Assembly: GCF_014638915.1 (NCBI RefSeq)
Contig: NZ_BMFQ01000001.1
Location: forward strand, 1,315,142-1,379,141
DNA length: 64,000 nucleotides
From: Xanthomarina arctica
GTDB lineage: Bacteria > Bacteroidota > Bacteroidia > Flavobacteriales > Flavobacteriaceae
Reading direction: 5' to 3'
Below the pieces are notes generated by a model, which saw only the letters and a list, made by a program, of their open reading frames with translations, did not search any database and was not told where the DNA came from. The position numbers were made by a program, and so were the translations under genes. This document shows, in pieces, positions 1 through 7,678 of this stretch; positions within the stretch are counted from its first letter, which is position 1; each line of letters starts with the position of its first letter.

Positions 1-513
1 AATAGAGGTAGAGCTTTAACCACATTTTTAATGGGTACAAAACGTTTATATGATTATGTAGATGATAACCCATTTATTGAAATGAGAGCTTCAAATTATA
101 CAAATAATGTGTCTATAATTAAGCAAAACCCTAAAATGGTGGCTATAAATTCTGCTATTGAAGTGGATGTTACCGGACAGGTTTGTGCAGATTCTATTGG
201 AGCACACATGTATTCTGGTGTTGGGGGACAAATAGATTTTATTCGTGGTGCCTCGTTAAGTGATGGAGGGAAAGCAATTATAGCTTTGCCTTCTACAACA
301 AAATCTGGAATTAGTAGAATTGTTCCAACATTAAAACCTGGAGCTGGCGTTGTTACAACTCGATCGCATGTTCACTATGTGGTTACGGAATATGGTATTG
401 CAAATCTGTATGGGAAAACAATCAAAGAGCGAGTAAAATCCTTAGTTAATATTGCTCATCCAGATCATCGAGAATCGATCGATAGAACCTATTTTGAATT
501 AATAGGGTATTAA
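1..513 (+). CDS. Acetyl-CoA hydrolase/CoA-transferase family protein, C-terminal part
   Basis: This is the C-terminal part of a CoA-transferase of the 4-hydroxybutyrate CoA-transferase / acetyl-CoA hydrolase family, which moves CoA between acyl groups through a glutamyl-CoA intermediate. The frame is open from base 1, so the gene starts outside the window; the first ATG (31) is internal. Visible family motifs are NSAIEVDVTGQV, whose Glu is the likely catalytic residue, GVGGQIDFIRGA, and the late VVTEYGIANLYGKT segment. The C-terminus (HPDHRE...LIGY) is normal for the family. A strong hairpin lies 17 bases after the stop. Substrate cannot be told from this fragment; the family assignment is secure. 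Confidence 0.9.
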   Translation, partial: NRGRALTTFLMGTKRLYDYVDDNPFIEMRASNYTNNVSIIKQNPKMVAINSAIEVDVTGQVCADSIGAHMYSGVGGQIDFIRGASLSDGGKAIIALPSTTKSGISRIVPTLKPGAGVVTTRSHVHYVVTEYGIANLYGKTIKERVKSLVNIAHPDHRESIDRTYFELIGY

Positions 514-529
514 TTTATTGTAAAAAAAT

Positions 530-577
530 AAGCCACGAATTCACTTTTTTTAAAACGATGAATTCGTGGCTTTTTAT
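530..577. terminator. Bidirectional Rho-independent terminator
   Basis: A perfect 14-bp stem (530-543 with 559-572, containing GCCACGAATTCA) has a 15-nt loop, a T run on the + side and an A run on the other. It lies between the convergent CoA-transferase and HAD genes and can serve both. Confidence 0.85.
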
Positions 578-580
578 ATT

Positions 581-994
581 TTATCTTCTAAAAAAATAAA
601 AGAAACCTTTCTTTTTTTCTAGTTTAAGAGGGTTGTAGTTTGGATTAGACAATATTTGGTATACTTCTCCCCAACCAATAAAACCACCAATATTTCGATC
701 GTCTATAAATAAATCGGCATGGATTTTTCTACTTTTTGAAGAATCAAATTCTTCTTCGGGAAAACTTCTATTTACGGCATAAAAATTTAATCCATTGTCT
801 TGGCAAAAGTCAACAGCTTCTTGGAGCCTAACATCACTTCTGTAAGTCCATAGAATTAATCGATGACCATCTTGTTGTAAGCGTTTTAAAGTTTCGAAAG
901 CAAAAAGTTTAGGTCTGCCAATTTTCGGGTAAGCATCATCAACGATGGTTCCATCAAAATCTATAGCAAGAATAAGTTTATCGTTAAAATTCAT
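581..994 (-). CDS. Small HAD-superfamily hydrolase
   Basis: A 137-aa protein with the HAD phosphatase core. The nucleophile motif IDFDGT has Asp12 and Asp14, a Thr-containing motif II follows (LWTYRS), and a late acidic pair is seen in ADLFIDDRNIGG. The protein is short and has no obvious cap domain, like the small Bacteroides HAD proteins. A phosphomonoesterase or pyrophosphatase on a small metabolite is the likely activity; the substrate is unknown. It follows gpmI by 38 bp on the same strand but has its own -7 box at 1011-1018, so it can be transcribed alone. The basic tail KKKGFFYFFRR is unremarkable. Confidence 0.8.
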   Translation of the reverse strand: MNFNDKLILAIDFDGTIVDDAYPKIGRPKLFAFETLKRLQQDGHRLILWTYRSDVRLQEAVDFCQDNGLNFYAVNRSFPEEEFDSSKSRKIHADLFIDDRNIGGFIGWGEVYQILSNPNYNPLKLEKKKGFFYFFRR

Positions 995-1010
995 ACCTTA
1001 AAGTTGGTGT

Positions 1011-1018
1011 CAAAAATA
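1011..1018 (-). promoter_or_regulatory. -7 promoter box (TATTTTTG) for the HAD gene
   Basis: Reading the minus strand, TATTTTTG matches the Bacteroidota -7 consensus TAnnTTTG, 16 nt before the ATG at 994. No clear -33 TTG was found. Confidence 0.55.
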
Positions 1019-1032
1019 CGTAATTTATAGTT

Positions 1033-2550
1033 TTAGACTAACGAATGTTGTGTCATTTTTTCTGGTTGCTCAATTCCCATAAGTTTTAAAATAGTTGGCG
1101 CAATATCACCTAAAACACCATCTTTTATAGCCTTTAAATCCTTATCGATTAAAATAACTGGAACTGGATTCGTGGTATGTGCTGTATTTGGCGAGCCATC
1201 TGGATTTATCATGGTTTCGCAATTACCGTGATCTGCAATTAAAATAGTTGTATAATTATTTTCCAAGGCAGTTGTCACCACATTTTTTACACAAATATCT
1301 ACTGCTTCACAAGCTTTTATGGCAGCACTCATAACACCTGTATGTCCAACCATGTCACCATTAGCAAAGTTTAAACATACAAAATCTACCTGCCCTTTTT
1401 TAAGTTCCGGGATTAAAGCATCTGTTAATTCAAAAGCACTCATTTCTGGTTTTAAATCGTAAGTAGCTACTTTTGGTGAATGACGTAATAGACGTGTTTC
1501 CCCATTAAAAGCAGCTTCTCTTCCTCCAGAAAAGAAAAAAGTAACATGTGGATATTTTTCTGTTTCTGCAATTCTGATTTGCGTTTTATGATGTTTTTCT
1601 AGAACTTCACCTAAGGTATCGGTAAGGTTGTCTTTATTATAAACAACGTGTATGTTGTTATAGGTTTCATCGTAATTAGTCAAGGTTACATAATATAAAC
1701 TTAATTTGTGCATATTTTGTTCATGAAAATCTTGCTGGGTCAAGGCTTCTGTAAGTTGTCTGCCTCGATCTGTTCTAAAGTTGAAAAAGATTACGACGTC
1801 ACCATCTTTTATTTTTGCTACAGGTTGATTATTATCATCAACCATAATAATTGGTTTGATAAATTCGTCCGTAACCTCATTGTCGTAACTATCTTGAATA
1901 GATTTTAAAGCATTTTTAGAATGCGCTCCAGTACCATGTACCAAAGCATCATAGGTTAATTTTATGCGTTCCCAACGTTTGTCTCTATCCATGGCGTAAT
2001 AACGCCCAGTAATTGTGGCTAATTTTGTTGGAGAGTTAATTATAAATTCTTCCAAATGTGAAACAAAACCGTAACCTGATTTTGGGTCTACATCGCGACC
2101 ATCTGTAAATGCATGAATATAAGATTCTTCGACACCTGATGTTTCTGCAGCAGAAATTAACCCTTTTAAATGATTGATGTGAGAATGTACCCCACCATCG
2201 CTTAGTAAACCTAAAAAATGAATGGGCTTATTATTGATTTTCGCATAATTAAAAGCGGCAATTAAAGCAGGTTCTTGAGCTAAGGTGTTATTCTTTACAG
2301 CAAGATTTATCCTAACTAAATCTTGATAGACTATGCGGCCAGCACCTAAATTCATGTGTCCAACTTCGCTATTTCCCATTTGTCCTTCTGGTAAGCCTAC
2401 ATGTAAACCATCTGTTCTTAAACTGGCATTTGGATATTTGGAATAAAGTGAATCTATAAAAGGAGTATAGGCATTGTCTATGGCAGATACTTTTGGGTCT
2501 GGAGATTTCCCCCAACCGTCAAGTATCATTAAAATAACTTTCTTATTCAT
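1033..2550 (-). CDS. gpmI: 2,3-bisphosphoglycerate-independent phosphoglycerate mutase
   Basis: A cytosolic glycolytic enzyme that interconverts 3- and 2-phosphoglycerate using two Mn ions and a phosphoserine. The 505-aa protein has the N-terminal metal motif LMILDGWG (Asp11), catalytic Ser61 in GQMGNSEVGHMNLG, the transferase segment HAFTDGRDVDP, and C-terminal metal motifs (NGDMVGHTG, ADHGNCE, TAHTTNPVP). Length matches the family. A longer frame begins at 2571, but that start lies within the -7 box at 2569-2576; MNKKVILMILDGWG at 2550 is the natural N-terminus and leaves an 18-nt gap after the box. Assignment is secure. Confidence 0.97.
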   Translation of the reverse strand: MNKKVILMILDGWGKSPDPKVSAIDNAYTPFIDSLYSKYPNASLRTDGLHVGLPEGQMGNSEVGHMNLGAGRIVYQDLVRINLAVKNNTLAQEPALIAAFNYAKINNKPIHFLGLLSDGGVHSHINHLKGLISAAETSGVEESYIHAFTDGRDVDPKSGYGFVSHLEEFIINSPTKLATITGRYYAMDRDKRWERIKLTYDALVHGTGAHSKNALKSIQDSYDNEVTDEFIKPIIMVDDNNQPVAKIKDGDVVIFFNFRTDRGRQLTEALTQQDFHEQNMHKLSLYYVTLTNYDETYNNIHVVYNKDNLTDTLGEVLEKHHKTQIRIAETEKYPHVTFFFSGGREAAFNGETRLLRHSPKVATYDLKPEMSAFELTDALIPELKKGQVDFVCLNFANGDMVGHTGVMSAAIKACEAVDICVKNVVTTALENNYTTILIADHGNCETMINPDGSPNTAHTTNPVPVILIDKDLKAIKDGVLGDIAPTILKLMGIEQPEKMTQHSLV

Positions 2551-2568
2551 GGTTTTGGCATTATATGT

Positions 2569-2576
2569 CAAAGATA
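2569..2576 (-). promoter_or_regulatory. -7 promoter box (TATCTTTG) for gpmI
   Basis: TATCTTTG on the minus strand fits TAnnTTTG and lies 18 nt before the ATG at 2550. It rules out the more upstream start at 2571. Confidence 0.6.
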
Positions 2577-2657
2577 AAAGTTTAAAACTCTTTAGCTTTA
2601 TAATGAATAAAAAAGTTAAGGCAGTCGTCGTAAATTTGAATTGTTTGGAAAAAATCT

Positions 2658-3098
2658 TTAATTTAATTTTTTAAACATAACATGATGGATTCCAATATTT
2701 GGGATATTAAAAGTATCTCCAATTATTTTAAAACCATGGTTTTTATAAAATTTAACGGCTATTTCACGCGCATTAAACCAGAGTACATTTACTTCTTCCT
2801 GATTTAAAATGCATTCGCCTGCTTCGATCAGTTGTGCTCCTAAACCTTGATGTTGAAATTCTTTTAATATAGCCATACCTCGGAGTTGGTATTGCTTTTC
2901 TTCAGAAAATAATAGAGATTTATTTTTCATAAAAGATGCTACACCAATTAATTGTTTTTTAGAAAACAGACCTAAATGAAAAGTGTCTTTGTCTGTATCT
3001 CCTTCAAATACGCAAGTTTCAATGGGTTTTCCTTCACGTAAAATAGGTTGTCTAACACGATAGGTCTCTGTATGTGAAACTTGTGTTACTTGATACAT
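2658..3098 (-). CDS. GNAT family N-acetyltransferase
   Basis: A 146-aa single-domain GNAT acetyltransferase, predicted to transfer acetyl from acetyl-CoA to an amine. The acetyl-CoA-binding motif A is visible as LKEFQHQGLGAQLIEAGE (Q-H-Q-G-L-G), and the terminal beta-bulge region as NAREIAVKFYKNHGFKIIG. It resembles the ElaA/YjcF-like small GNATs. Nothing nearby suggests a substrate. It stands alone between gpmI and the tRNA gene, with 107 bp to gpmI. Confidence 0.85.
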   Translation of the reverse strand: MYQVTQVSHTETYRVRQPILREGKPIETCVFEGDTDKDTFHLGLFSKKQLIGVASFMKNKSLLFSEEKQYQLRGMAILKEFQHQGLGAQLIEAGECILNQEEVNVLWFNAREIAVKFYKNHGFKIIGDTFNIPNIGIHHVMFKKLN

Positions 3099-3242
3099 TT
3101 TTCTTTGTTTGAATTCAATTTTGATAAAAATTTAATATGTTTTTATTTAAAAAACTAGCTCACTTTGAGGTTGTTAGTTTTAAAAGTGTCTAGCAATCTA
3201 TAAACTTATAATTTTTTTCTTTTATTAGATGAAATACTTATA

Positions 3243-3250
3243 TATATTTG
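3243..3250 (+). promoter_or_regulatory. -7 promoter box (TATATTTG) for tRNA-Gly
   Basis: TATATTTG matches TAnnTTTG exactly and lies 10 nt before the first base of the tRNA, a spacing that suits a short 5' leader. Confidence 0.65.
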
Positions 3251-3260
3251 CACCGGAAAT

Positions 3261-3333
3261 GCGAGAGTAGCTCAGTTGGTAGAGCGTCAGCCTTCCAAGC
3301 TGAATGTCGCCGGTTCGAACCCGGTCTCTCGCT
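3261..3333 (+). tRNA. tRNA-Gly (anticodon UCC)
   Basis: A 73-nt cloverleaf: acceptor stem GCGAGAG/CTCTCGC, D arm GCTC-AGTTGGTA-GAGC, anticodon stem TCAGC/GCTGA with loop CTTCCAA (anticodon TCC, glycine), T arm GCCGG/CCGGT with loop TTCGAAC, discriminator T. The CCA end is not encoded. The 3' end, from the T arm onward, recurs twice downstream within a 117-bp tandem repeat. Confidence 0.95.
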
Positions 3334-3601
3334 CTAAAGCCTCATCAAATCGATGAGGCTTTTTTTATGGGATCCTAATTACCTTAATCTGCAAAATTTA
3401 GGGTGAGAAGTTTATGCTGAGTTTCGTCGAAGTAAACCCGGTCTCTCGCTCTAAAGCCTCATCAAATCGATGAGGCTTTTTTTATGGGATCCTAATTACC
3501 TTAATCTGCAAAATTTAGGGTGAGAAGTTTATGCTGAGCTTCGTCGAAGTAAACCCGGTCTCTCGCTCTAAAGCCTTATCTAATCGATGAGGCTTTTTTT
3601 A
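3318..3601 (+). repeat. 117-bp tandem repeat carrying the tRNA-Gly 3' end and terminator
   Basis: Two full units (3318-3434 and 3435-3551) and a partial third (3552-3601). Each begins with the last 16-18 nt of the tRNA (AACCCGGTCTCTCGCT), then a hairpin terminator, a unique stretch and a palindromic element of the TGCTGAG..TCGAAG type. Units 1 and 2 differ at one visible base (gagTttcg / gagCttcg); unit 3 has two changes in the hairpin (ccttatcta). The copies cannot form tRNAs because everything 5' of the T loop is missing. Confidence 0.9.
3336..3366 (+). terminator. tRNA-Gly terminator, copy 1
   Basis: The 11-bp stem AAAGCCTCATC/GATGAGGCTTT has a 5-nt loop and runs into seven T. Copies 2 (3453-3483) and 3 (3570-3600) lie at exact 117-bp spacing. 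Copy 3 has a G-T wobble, and its T run overlaps the pepE stop codon. Confidence 0.9.
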
Positions 3602-4306
3602 TTTCAAATGGTTTAGCTCTGTATTGACCTCAATTTCAAAAGCGACTTTCTTGTATTCAAAAATCCTTGCTGATAGCGTCCCTTTTAAAACAATTGATTT
3701 TCCTTTAACTCTCAACCAACTGCCTTCTCTCAGTCCAATTACAGGTTGTGAGTAGAACGCATGAAACTCATTAATTCTTGTCTCTCTAGTTTCACCCATG
3801 TGTGTATTATTTTTAATAGGATCTAGATAATGCGGATTGATATTGAAAGGTACAAAACCTAAAGCTTTAAAACTTGGCGGATACACAATGGGCATATCAT
3901 TAGTGGTGTTTATAGTTAGGCCACAAATATTGCTTCCAGCGCTTGTCCCTAAATAAGGAGTTCCTTTTCGAATCGCCTTTTTTAATGGTTCTATTAACTG
4001 GTTTTTATATAATTGATACAATAGGACAAAGGTATTGCCACCTCCTGTAAAAATAGCTTCGGCGTTTTCAATGGCTTCCGCAGGATTATCAAATTCATGG
4101 ATGCCTTTCACGTTTTTATTGATCTTCTTAAAAGCATCTTTAACTTTAGCCGTATAATCTTCATGCGAAATGCCACTAGGTCTTGCATAAGGTATGAAAA
4201 CAATGGTTTCTACATCTTCAAAGAACAGCGATAATTCATCTAATAAATATTCTAAATAACCACTTCCATGAAGGGTTGAAGTACTTGCTATAATTAAGTT
4301 TTTCAT
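3599..4306 (-). CDS. pepE: Dipeptidase E (peptidase family S51)
   Basis: A cytosolic serine peptidase related to PepE, which cleaves Asp-X dipeptides. The 235-aa length is close to E. coli PepE (229). The nucleophile is Ser122 in LGTSAGSNI, preceded by the glycine-rich AIFTGGGNTF motif; the INPHYLDP segment supplies the conserved His. The stop codon lies at the T run of the third tRNA-terminator copy, so the tandem repeat abuts this gene exactly. Close relatives include cyanophycinase, but length and motif favour PepE. Confidence 0.9.
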   Translation of the reverse strand: MKNLIIASTSTLHGSGYLEYLLDELSLFFEDVETIVFIPYARPSGISHEDYTAKVKDAFKKINKNVKGIHEFDNPAEAIENAEAIFTGGGNTFVLLYQLYKNQLIEPLKKAIRKGTPYLGTSAGSNICGLTINTTNDMPIVYPPSFKALGFVPFNINPHYLDPIKNNTHMGETRETRINEFHAFYSQPVIGLREGSWLRVKGKSIVLKGTLSARIFEYKKVAFEIEVNTELNHLK

Positions 4307-4401
4307 TTACAGTAATTTGTTGTAAATTTAAGTAAATACATACCAGAACAATAGTTAAATGGTTTTGTATTTTAAATTGCTAACCTTCAAAAATTTAAAT
4401 T

Positions 4402-5205
4402 ATGAGAAACATTTTACCTTTAATTGTCTTTTTTATGAGTTTTTCCATTGCTGTGGCTCAAAATAGTGATAGAATTGAAATTTCTGGAAAAGTTATTGTG
4501 GATTCTAACGATGTAGAAGGACTTACCGTTAATAATTTAACATCAAATAGAATTGCAGTTACAGACTTGAATGGTAATTTTAATATTTATGTGGCATTAA
4601 ATGATCAAATTAAAATATCTGCTTTACAATTAGATACCATCTTAATTATCGTTACTCAAGACATTCTAGATTCTAAACAAATTACTGTTTTTCTTGATGA
4701 AAGATTAACAACTTTAGACGAAGTCGTTATTTTGCCTTTCAGTTTAACTGGCGATTTGGAAACAGATTTAACGAATGTGAGAACCTTTAATCCAGAATTC
4801 GAGTCTATGTATTTTGGGGATTTTGATTGGGAAGATGCTCCTAATGCTGAAATATATTATCAAAAAGTTGAAAACACGATTATGAATCGAGGCAAGTTTT
4901 ATAATGGTGTCGATTTTGTAAAATTAACGAATTGGTTGGTAAAACCTATGTTTGCCTCTAATACGTCTAGAGTTGATAAGAATACAGAGAATTCAAATTT
5001 TGATACGTTAAGAAATACGTATACCACGGATTTTATTAGTACAAACTTTAATATTCCTGAAGATCAAGTTATAGATTTTATAGCTTTCGCTGAAGTTAAC
5101 AATGCAGATCCATCCTTATATGATAATGGAAAAGAAATTGAATTAATCGAATACTTGGTAAGCCAAAGCCATTTGTTTTTAGATACTAAATCCAAAAAGA
5201 ATTAA
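4402..5205 (+). CDS. Secreted protein with carboxypeptidase-like regulatory (SusC N-terminal-type) domain, paralog 1
   Basis: First of four tandem paralogs. It is 267 aa with a signal peptide (about 1-19, ending AVAQ). A carboxypeptidase D regulatory-like beta-sandwich spans about residues 24-105: IEISGKV start, VTDLNGNFNIYV turn, and the closing TLDEVVIL motif seen where SusC-type receptors join their plug. No plug or barrel follows; the rest (about 110-267) is a helical domain with no motif I recognise (SGDL-like segment TGDLETDL, late NFNIPEDQVIDFI). Paralog 2 shares that late motif. Likely periplasmic or surface-associated; function unknown. Confidence 0.75.
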   Translation: MRNILPLIVFFMSFSIAVAQNSDRIEISGKVIVDSNDVEGLTVNNLTSNRIAVTDLNGNFNIYVALNDQIKISALQLDTILIIVTQDILDSKQITVFLDERLTTLDEVVILPFSLTGDLETDLTNVRTFNPEFESMYFGDFDWEDAPNAEIYYQKVENTIMNRGKFYNGVDFVKLTNWLVKPMFASNTSRVDKNTENSNFDTLRNTYTTDFISTNFNIPEDQVIDFIAFAEVNNADPSLYDNGKEIELIEYLVSQSHLFLDTKSKKN

Positions 5206-5302
5206 TTTTTTTCTATTGGTTTGCATTTAAAGGGCTTCAGGTTTTAACATAAGTTTAATTCCTTGTTGTATTTATTTTAAGATTTGAAATGGTTTCTTTA
5301 GC

Positions 5303-6106
5303 ATGACTAAACCAAACCATTTGAAACAACATTATTTAGCTATTACTTTTTGTCTTGTTACTTCCTGTTTATATGCACAAGAGGTTACACGGATTGAGGT
5401 TTCAGGTAAATTAATTGGAACTGATGATGCGGAAGGTGTCACCATTTTTAATACCTCTTCAAATAAAGGAACTGTTGCAGACAGTCAAGGTTATTTTATT
5501 CTTGAAGTAGCACTAAACGATGTTTTAGAAATTTCAGCCTTACAATACGAAGCAAAGACTGTGAGCGTAAATCAAGAAGTCATATCTTCAAAACAATTAC
5601 GTCTTTTTTTAGTAGACAAAGTAAATGCTTTAAAAGAAGTTCTCTTATTATCATCTAGTCTTTCGGGAAATCTACTGGCAGATATTGATAATGTTGTAGC
5701 CCAAAAAAAAATGGAAATGAACTTCGGAAATTTAAGCGATTTAGAATTTCCTGAAGATGAATTTACAAAAGTAGATAATGAATTAGTAAAACAAGGACAG
5801 CTCAATAATGGCTTGAATGTGGCCTCTGTTTTTGGTCTTAATAAATTAATTAACAGACCTATTAAAAAGCGATCACTACCTGTAGAAGAAGTAAAACTTG
5901 AAAAAGTCTTAGCTGAAAAATATACGCCTGAATTTTTTAATAATAATTTTCAGATTCCTCTAAATCAGGTTGAAGCTTTTATCAGGTTTGTTGTTTTAAA
6001 TGGATTGACAAAAAATCTGTTACATAATGATCAAGAATTTATGTTTTTAGAATTTCTTCAGAAACAAAGTTTAGAATTTAAAAAGCAAGATGATGAAAGG
6101 AATTAA
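5303..6106 (+). CDS. Secreted carboxypeptidase-like regulatory domain protein, paralog 2
   Basis: A 267-aa paralog with signal peptide (about 1-25, ending LYAQ). The beta-sandwich repeats the pattern IEVSGKL, VADSQGYFILEV, ALKEVLLL. The C-terminal part has SGNLLADIDNV and NFQIPLNQVEAFI, matching the NFNIPEDQVIDFI segment of paralog 1, so 1 and 2 form one sub-pair. It lies 97 bp after paralog 1 and overlaps paralog 3 by 17 nt, which suggests translational coupling. No catalytic motif is visible. Confidence 0.75.
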   Translation: MTKPNHLKQHYLAITFCLVTSCLYAQEVTRIEVSGKLIGTDDAEGVTIFNTSSNKGTVADSQGYFILEVALNDVLEISALQYEAKTVSVNQEVISSKQLRLFLVDKVNALKEVLLLSSSLSGNLLADIDNVVAQKKMEMNFGNLSDLEFPEDEFTKVDNELVKQGQLNNGLNVASVFGLNKLINRPIKKRSLPVEEVKLEKVLAEKYTPEFFNNNFQIPLNQVEAFIRFVVLNGLTKNLLHNDQEFMFLEFLQKQSLEFKKQDDERN

Positions 6107-6860
6107 AAGCATTCTAATCTTGTTAGTAATTGCGAGTTTTCAAACAGCATTTTCTCAAACAGTCGAAATTTCCGGACAAGTTTCTACTGCCTTGGATGCC
6201 GAAAATATTCACGTAATTAATAAAACAGCACAAGTATTTACAACTACCAATACCTTTGGAGGCTTTAAAATTTCTGCAAAATTAAACGATACCTTACAGT
6301 TTACATCCATTCAACATAAATTAAAGGAAGTGGTTGTAAATGCCAACATTCTGGTTGAAAAACAATTAGACGTCCATTTGGAAGAACTTACCTATTCGCT
6401 AGACGAAGTTGTGGTGGGACGAATGCTTTCTGGCGATTTAATGGAGGATGTTGGTAATGTAACAGGAAGTCCTATTACGGCTAAAATGTTAGGGATTCCA
6501 AGTTACCAAGGTAAGCTAAAAACTCAAAGTGAAAGACGACTAAATGAAGCTACAACTGGAGGGCCTTTAAATTCACTCATAAATACTATTTCAGGAAGAA
6601 CTAAAGAATTAAAAAACCACATAAAATTAGAGAATCAAGACAATTTACTGTACGATGTAAGACAAAGAACAGAAACTTTATTGTTTTTAGATGAAACACT
6701 TCCCGAAGCATCTAGAACTGATTTTTTTTATTTCTGTTCTGAAGACAATGATTTTGTAGCCCGTTGTAAAGGAAAGAGCGACATTGAAATTATAGAATTT
6801 TTAAAAGAAAAATTAGTACCGTATAAGGCAAATCTAAAACTGGAAAATGAAAAAGATTAA
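6090..6860 (+). CDS. Secreted carboxypeptidase-like regulatory domain protein, paralog 3
   Basis: A 256-aa secreted protein (signal peptide about 1-23, ending AFSQ) with the same beta-sandwich (VEISGQV; TFGGFKISAKLNDTLQF; YSLDEVVVGRMLSGDL) and a helical C-terminal domain including GIPSYQGKLKTQSER, ISGRTKELK and the Cys-containing DFFYFCSEDNDFVARCKG. Paralog 4 is nearly identical over most of its length, so the 3/4 pair is a recent duplication. Starts at ATGATG; either Met is possible. It overlaps paralog 2 by 17 nt and paralog 4 by 14 nt. Confidence 0.75.
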   Translation: MMKGIKSILILLVIASFQTAFSQTVEISGQVSTALDAENIHVINKTAQVFTTTNTFGGFKISAKLNDTLQFTSIQHKLKEVVVNANILVEKQLDVHLEELTYSLDEVVVGRMLSGDLMEDVGNVTGSPITAKMLGIPSYQGKLKTQSERRLNEATTGGPLNSLINTISGRTKELKNHIKLENQDNLLYDVRQRTETLLFLDETLPEASRTDFFYFCSEDNDFVARCKGKSDIEIIEFLKEKLVPYKANLKLENEKD

Positions 6861-7617
6861 CCTGTTTCTATTCTTGTTTTTAATCATTTGCTTTGAAACG
6901 GTCTTTTCACAAACAGTTGAAATTACCGGAAAAGTTACGACCACTTTAGATGTCGAAAATATTCATGTCATAAATAAAACAGCTCAAGTTTTTACAACGA
7001 CGAATGCCTTTGGAGGATTTAAAATTTCAGCTAAACTAAACGATACTTTACAGTTTACATCCATTCAGCACAAGCTTAAAGAAGTTGTTGTAGACGCCAA
7101 CATTCTTGTTGAAAAACAATTAGATGTCCATTTGGAAGAACTTACCTATTCGTTAGACGAAGTTGTGGTTGGGCGTATGCTTTCTGGTGATTTGATGAAA
7201 GACCTTAATAACGTAGAAGGTAACCTGGTAACAGCAAATCAATTGGGTATTCCTAGTTATCAAGGAAAACTAAAAACTCAAAGTGAGAGAAAATTGAACG
7301 AAGCTACAACAGGAGGAGGGTTTATTCCATTAAATCCCATTTTGAATGCTATTTCTGGACGAACTAAGGAATTAAAAAATCAGATAAAATTAGAGAGACA
7401 AGACGATTTGCTATACGATGTGAGAAGAAGAACCGAAAAGCTTTTATTTTTAGATGAAACCCTCCCAGAAACATCCAGAACGGATTATTTTTATTTCTGT
7501 TCCGAAGATAGCAACTTTGTATATAGGTGTAAAGGAAGAAGCGACATTGAAATAATAGAATTTTTAAAAGAAAAACTAATAGAATATAAAGCCAATTTAA
7601 AAATTGAAACTAATTAA
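6847..7617 (+). CDS. Secreted carboxypeptidase-like regulatory domain protein, paralog 4
   Basis: The 256-aa twin of paralog 3: signal peptide about 1-22 (ending VFSQ), beta-sandwich (VEITGKV, AFGGFKISAKLNDTLQF, YSLDEVVVGRMLSGDL) and the same helical domain with YFYFCSEDSNFVYRCKG. Differences from paralog 3 concentrate in the signal peptide, around ATTGGGFIPLNPIL and at the C-terminus. The start overlaps paralog 3 by 14 nt. The DUF6702-like gene follows after 61 bp, so the array probably forms one transcript with it. Confidence 0.75.
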   Translation: MKKINLFLFLFLIICFETVFSQTVEITGKVTTTLDVENIHVINKTAQVFTTTNAFGGFKISAKLNDTLQFTSIQHKLKEVVVDANILVEKQLDVHLEELTYSLDEVVVGRMLSGDLMKDLNNVEGNLVTANQLGIPSYQGKLKTQSERKLNEATTGGGFIPLNPILNAISGRTKELKNQIKLERQDDLLYDVRRRTEKLLFLDETLPETSRTDYFYFCSEDSNFVYRCKGRSDIEIIEFLKEKLIEYKANLKIETN

Positions 7618-7678
7618 TAGGTTGTGAAATACTTTTTGAAAAATCAAATCAGTAGCTTTGCTTCATTAACTCAAACGT

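Noticed and set aside
31-513. ATG at 31 as the true start of the CoA-transferase
   Set aside because: The frame is open to base 1 and encodes family sequence before the ATG; the gene is cut by the window edge.
3437-3570. Extra tRNA-Gly genes in the tandem repeat
   Set aside because: Only the T-arm 3' strand and acceptor 3' strand are present; no D arm or anticodon arm, so no tRNA can form.
4402-7617. TonB-dependent receptors
   Set aside because: The SusC-type N-terminal domain is present but no plug or beta-barrel follows, and the proteins are only about 260 aa.
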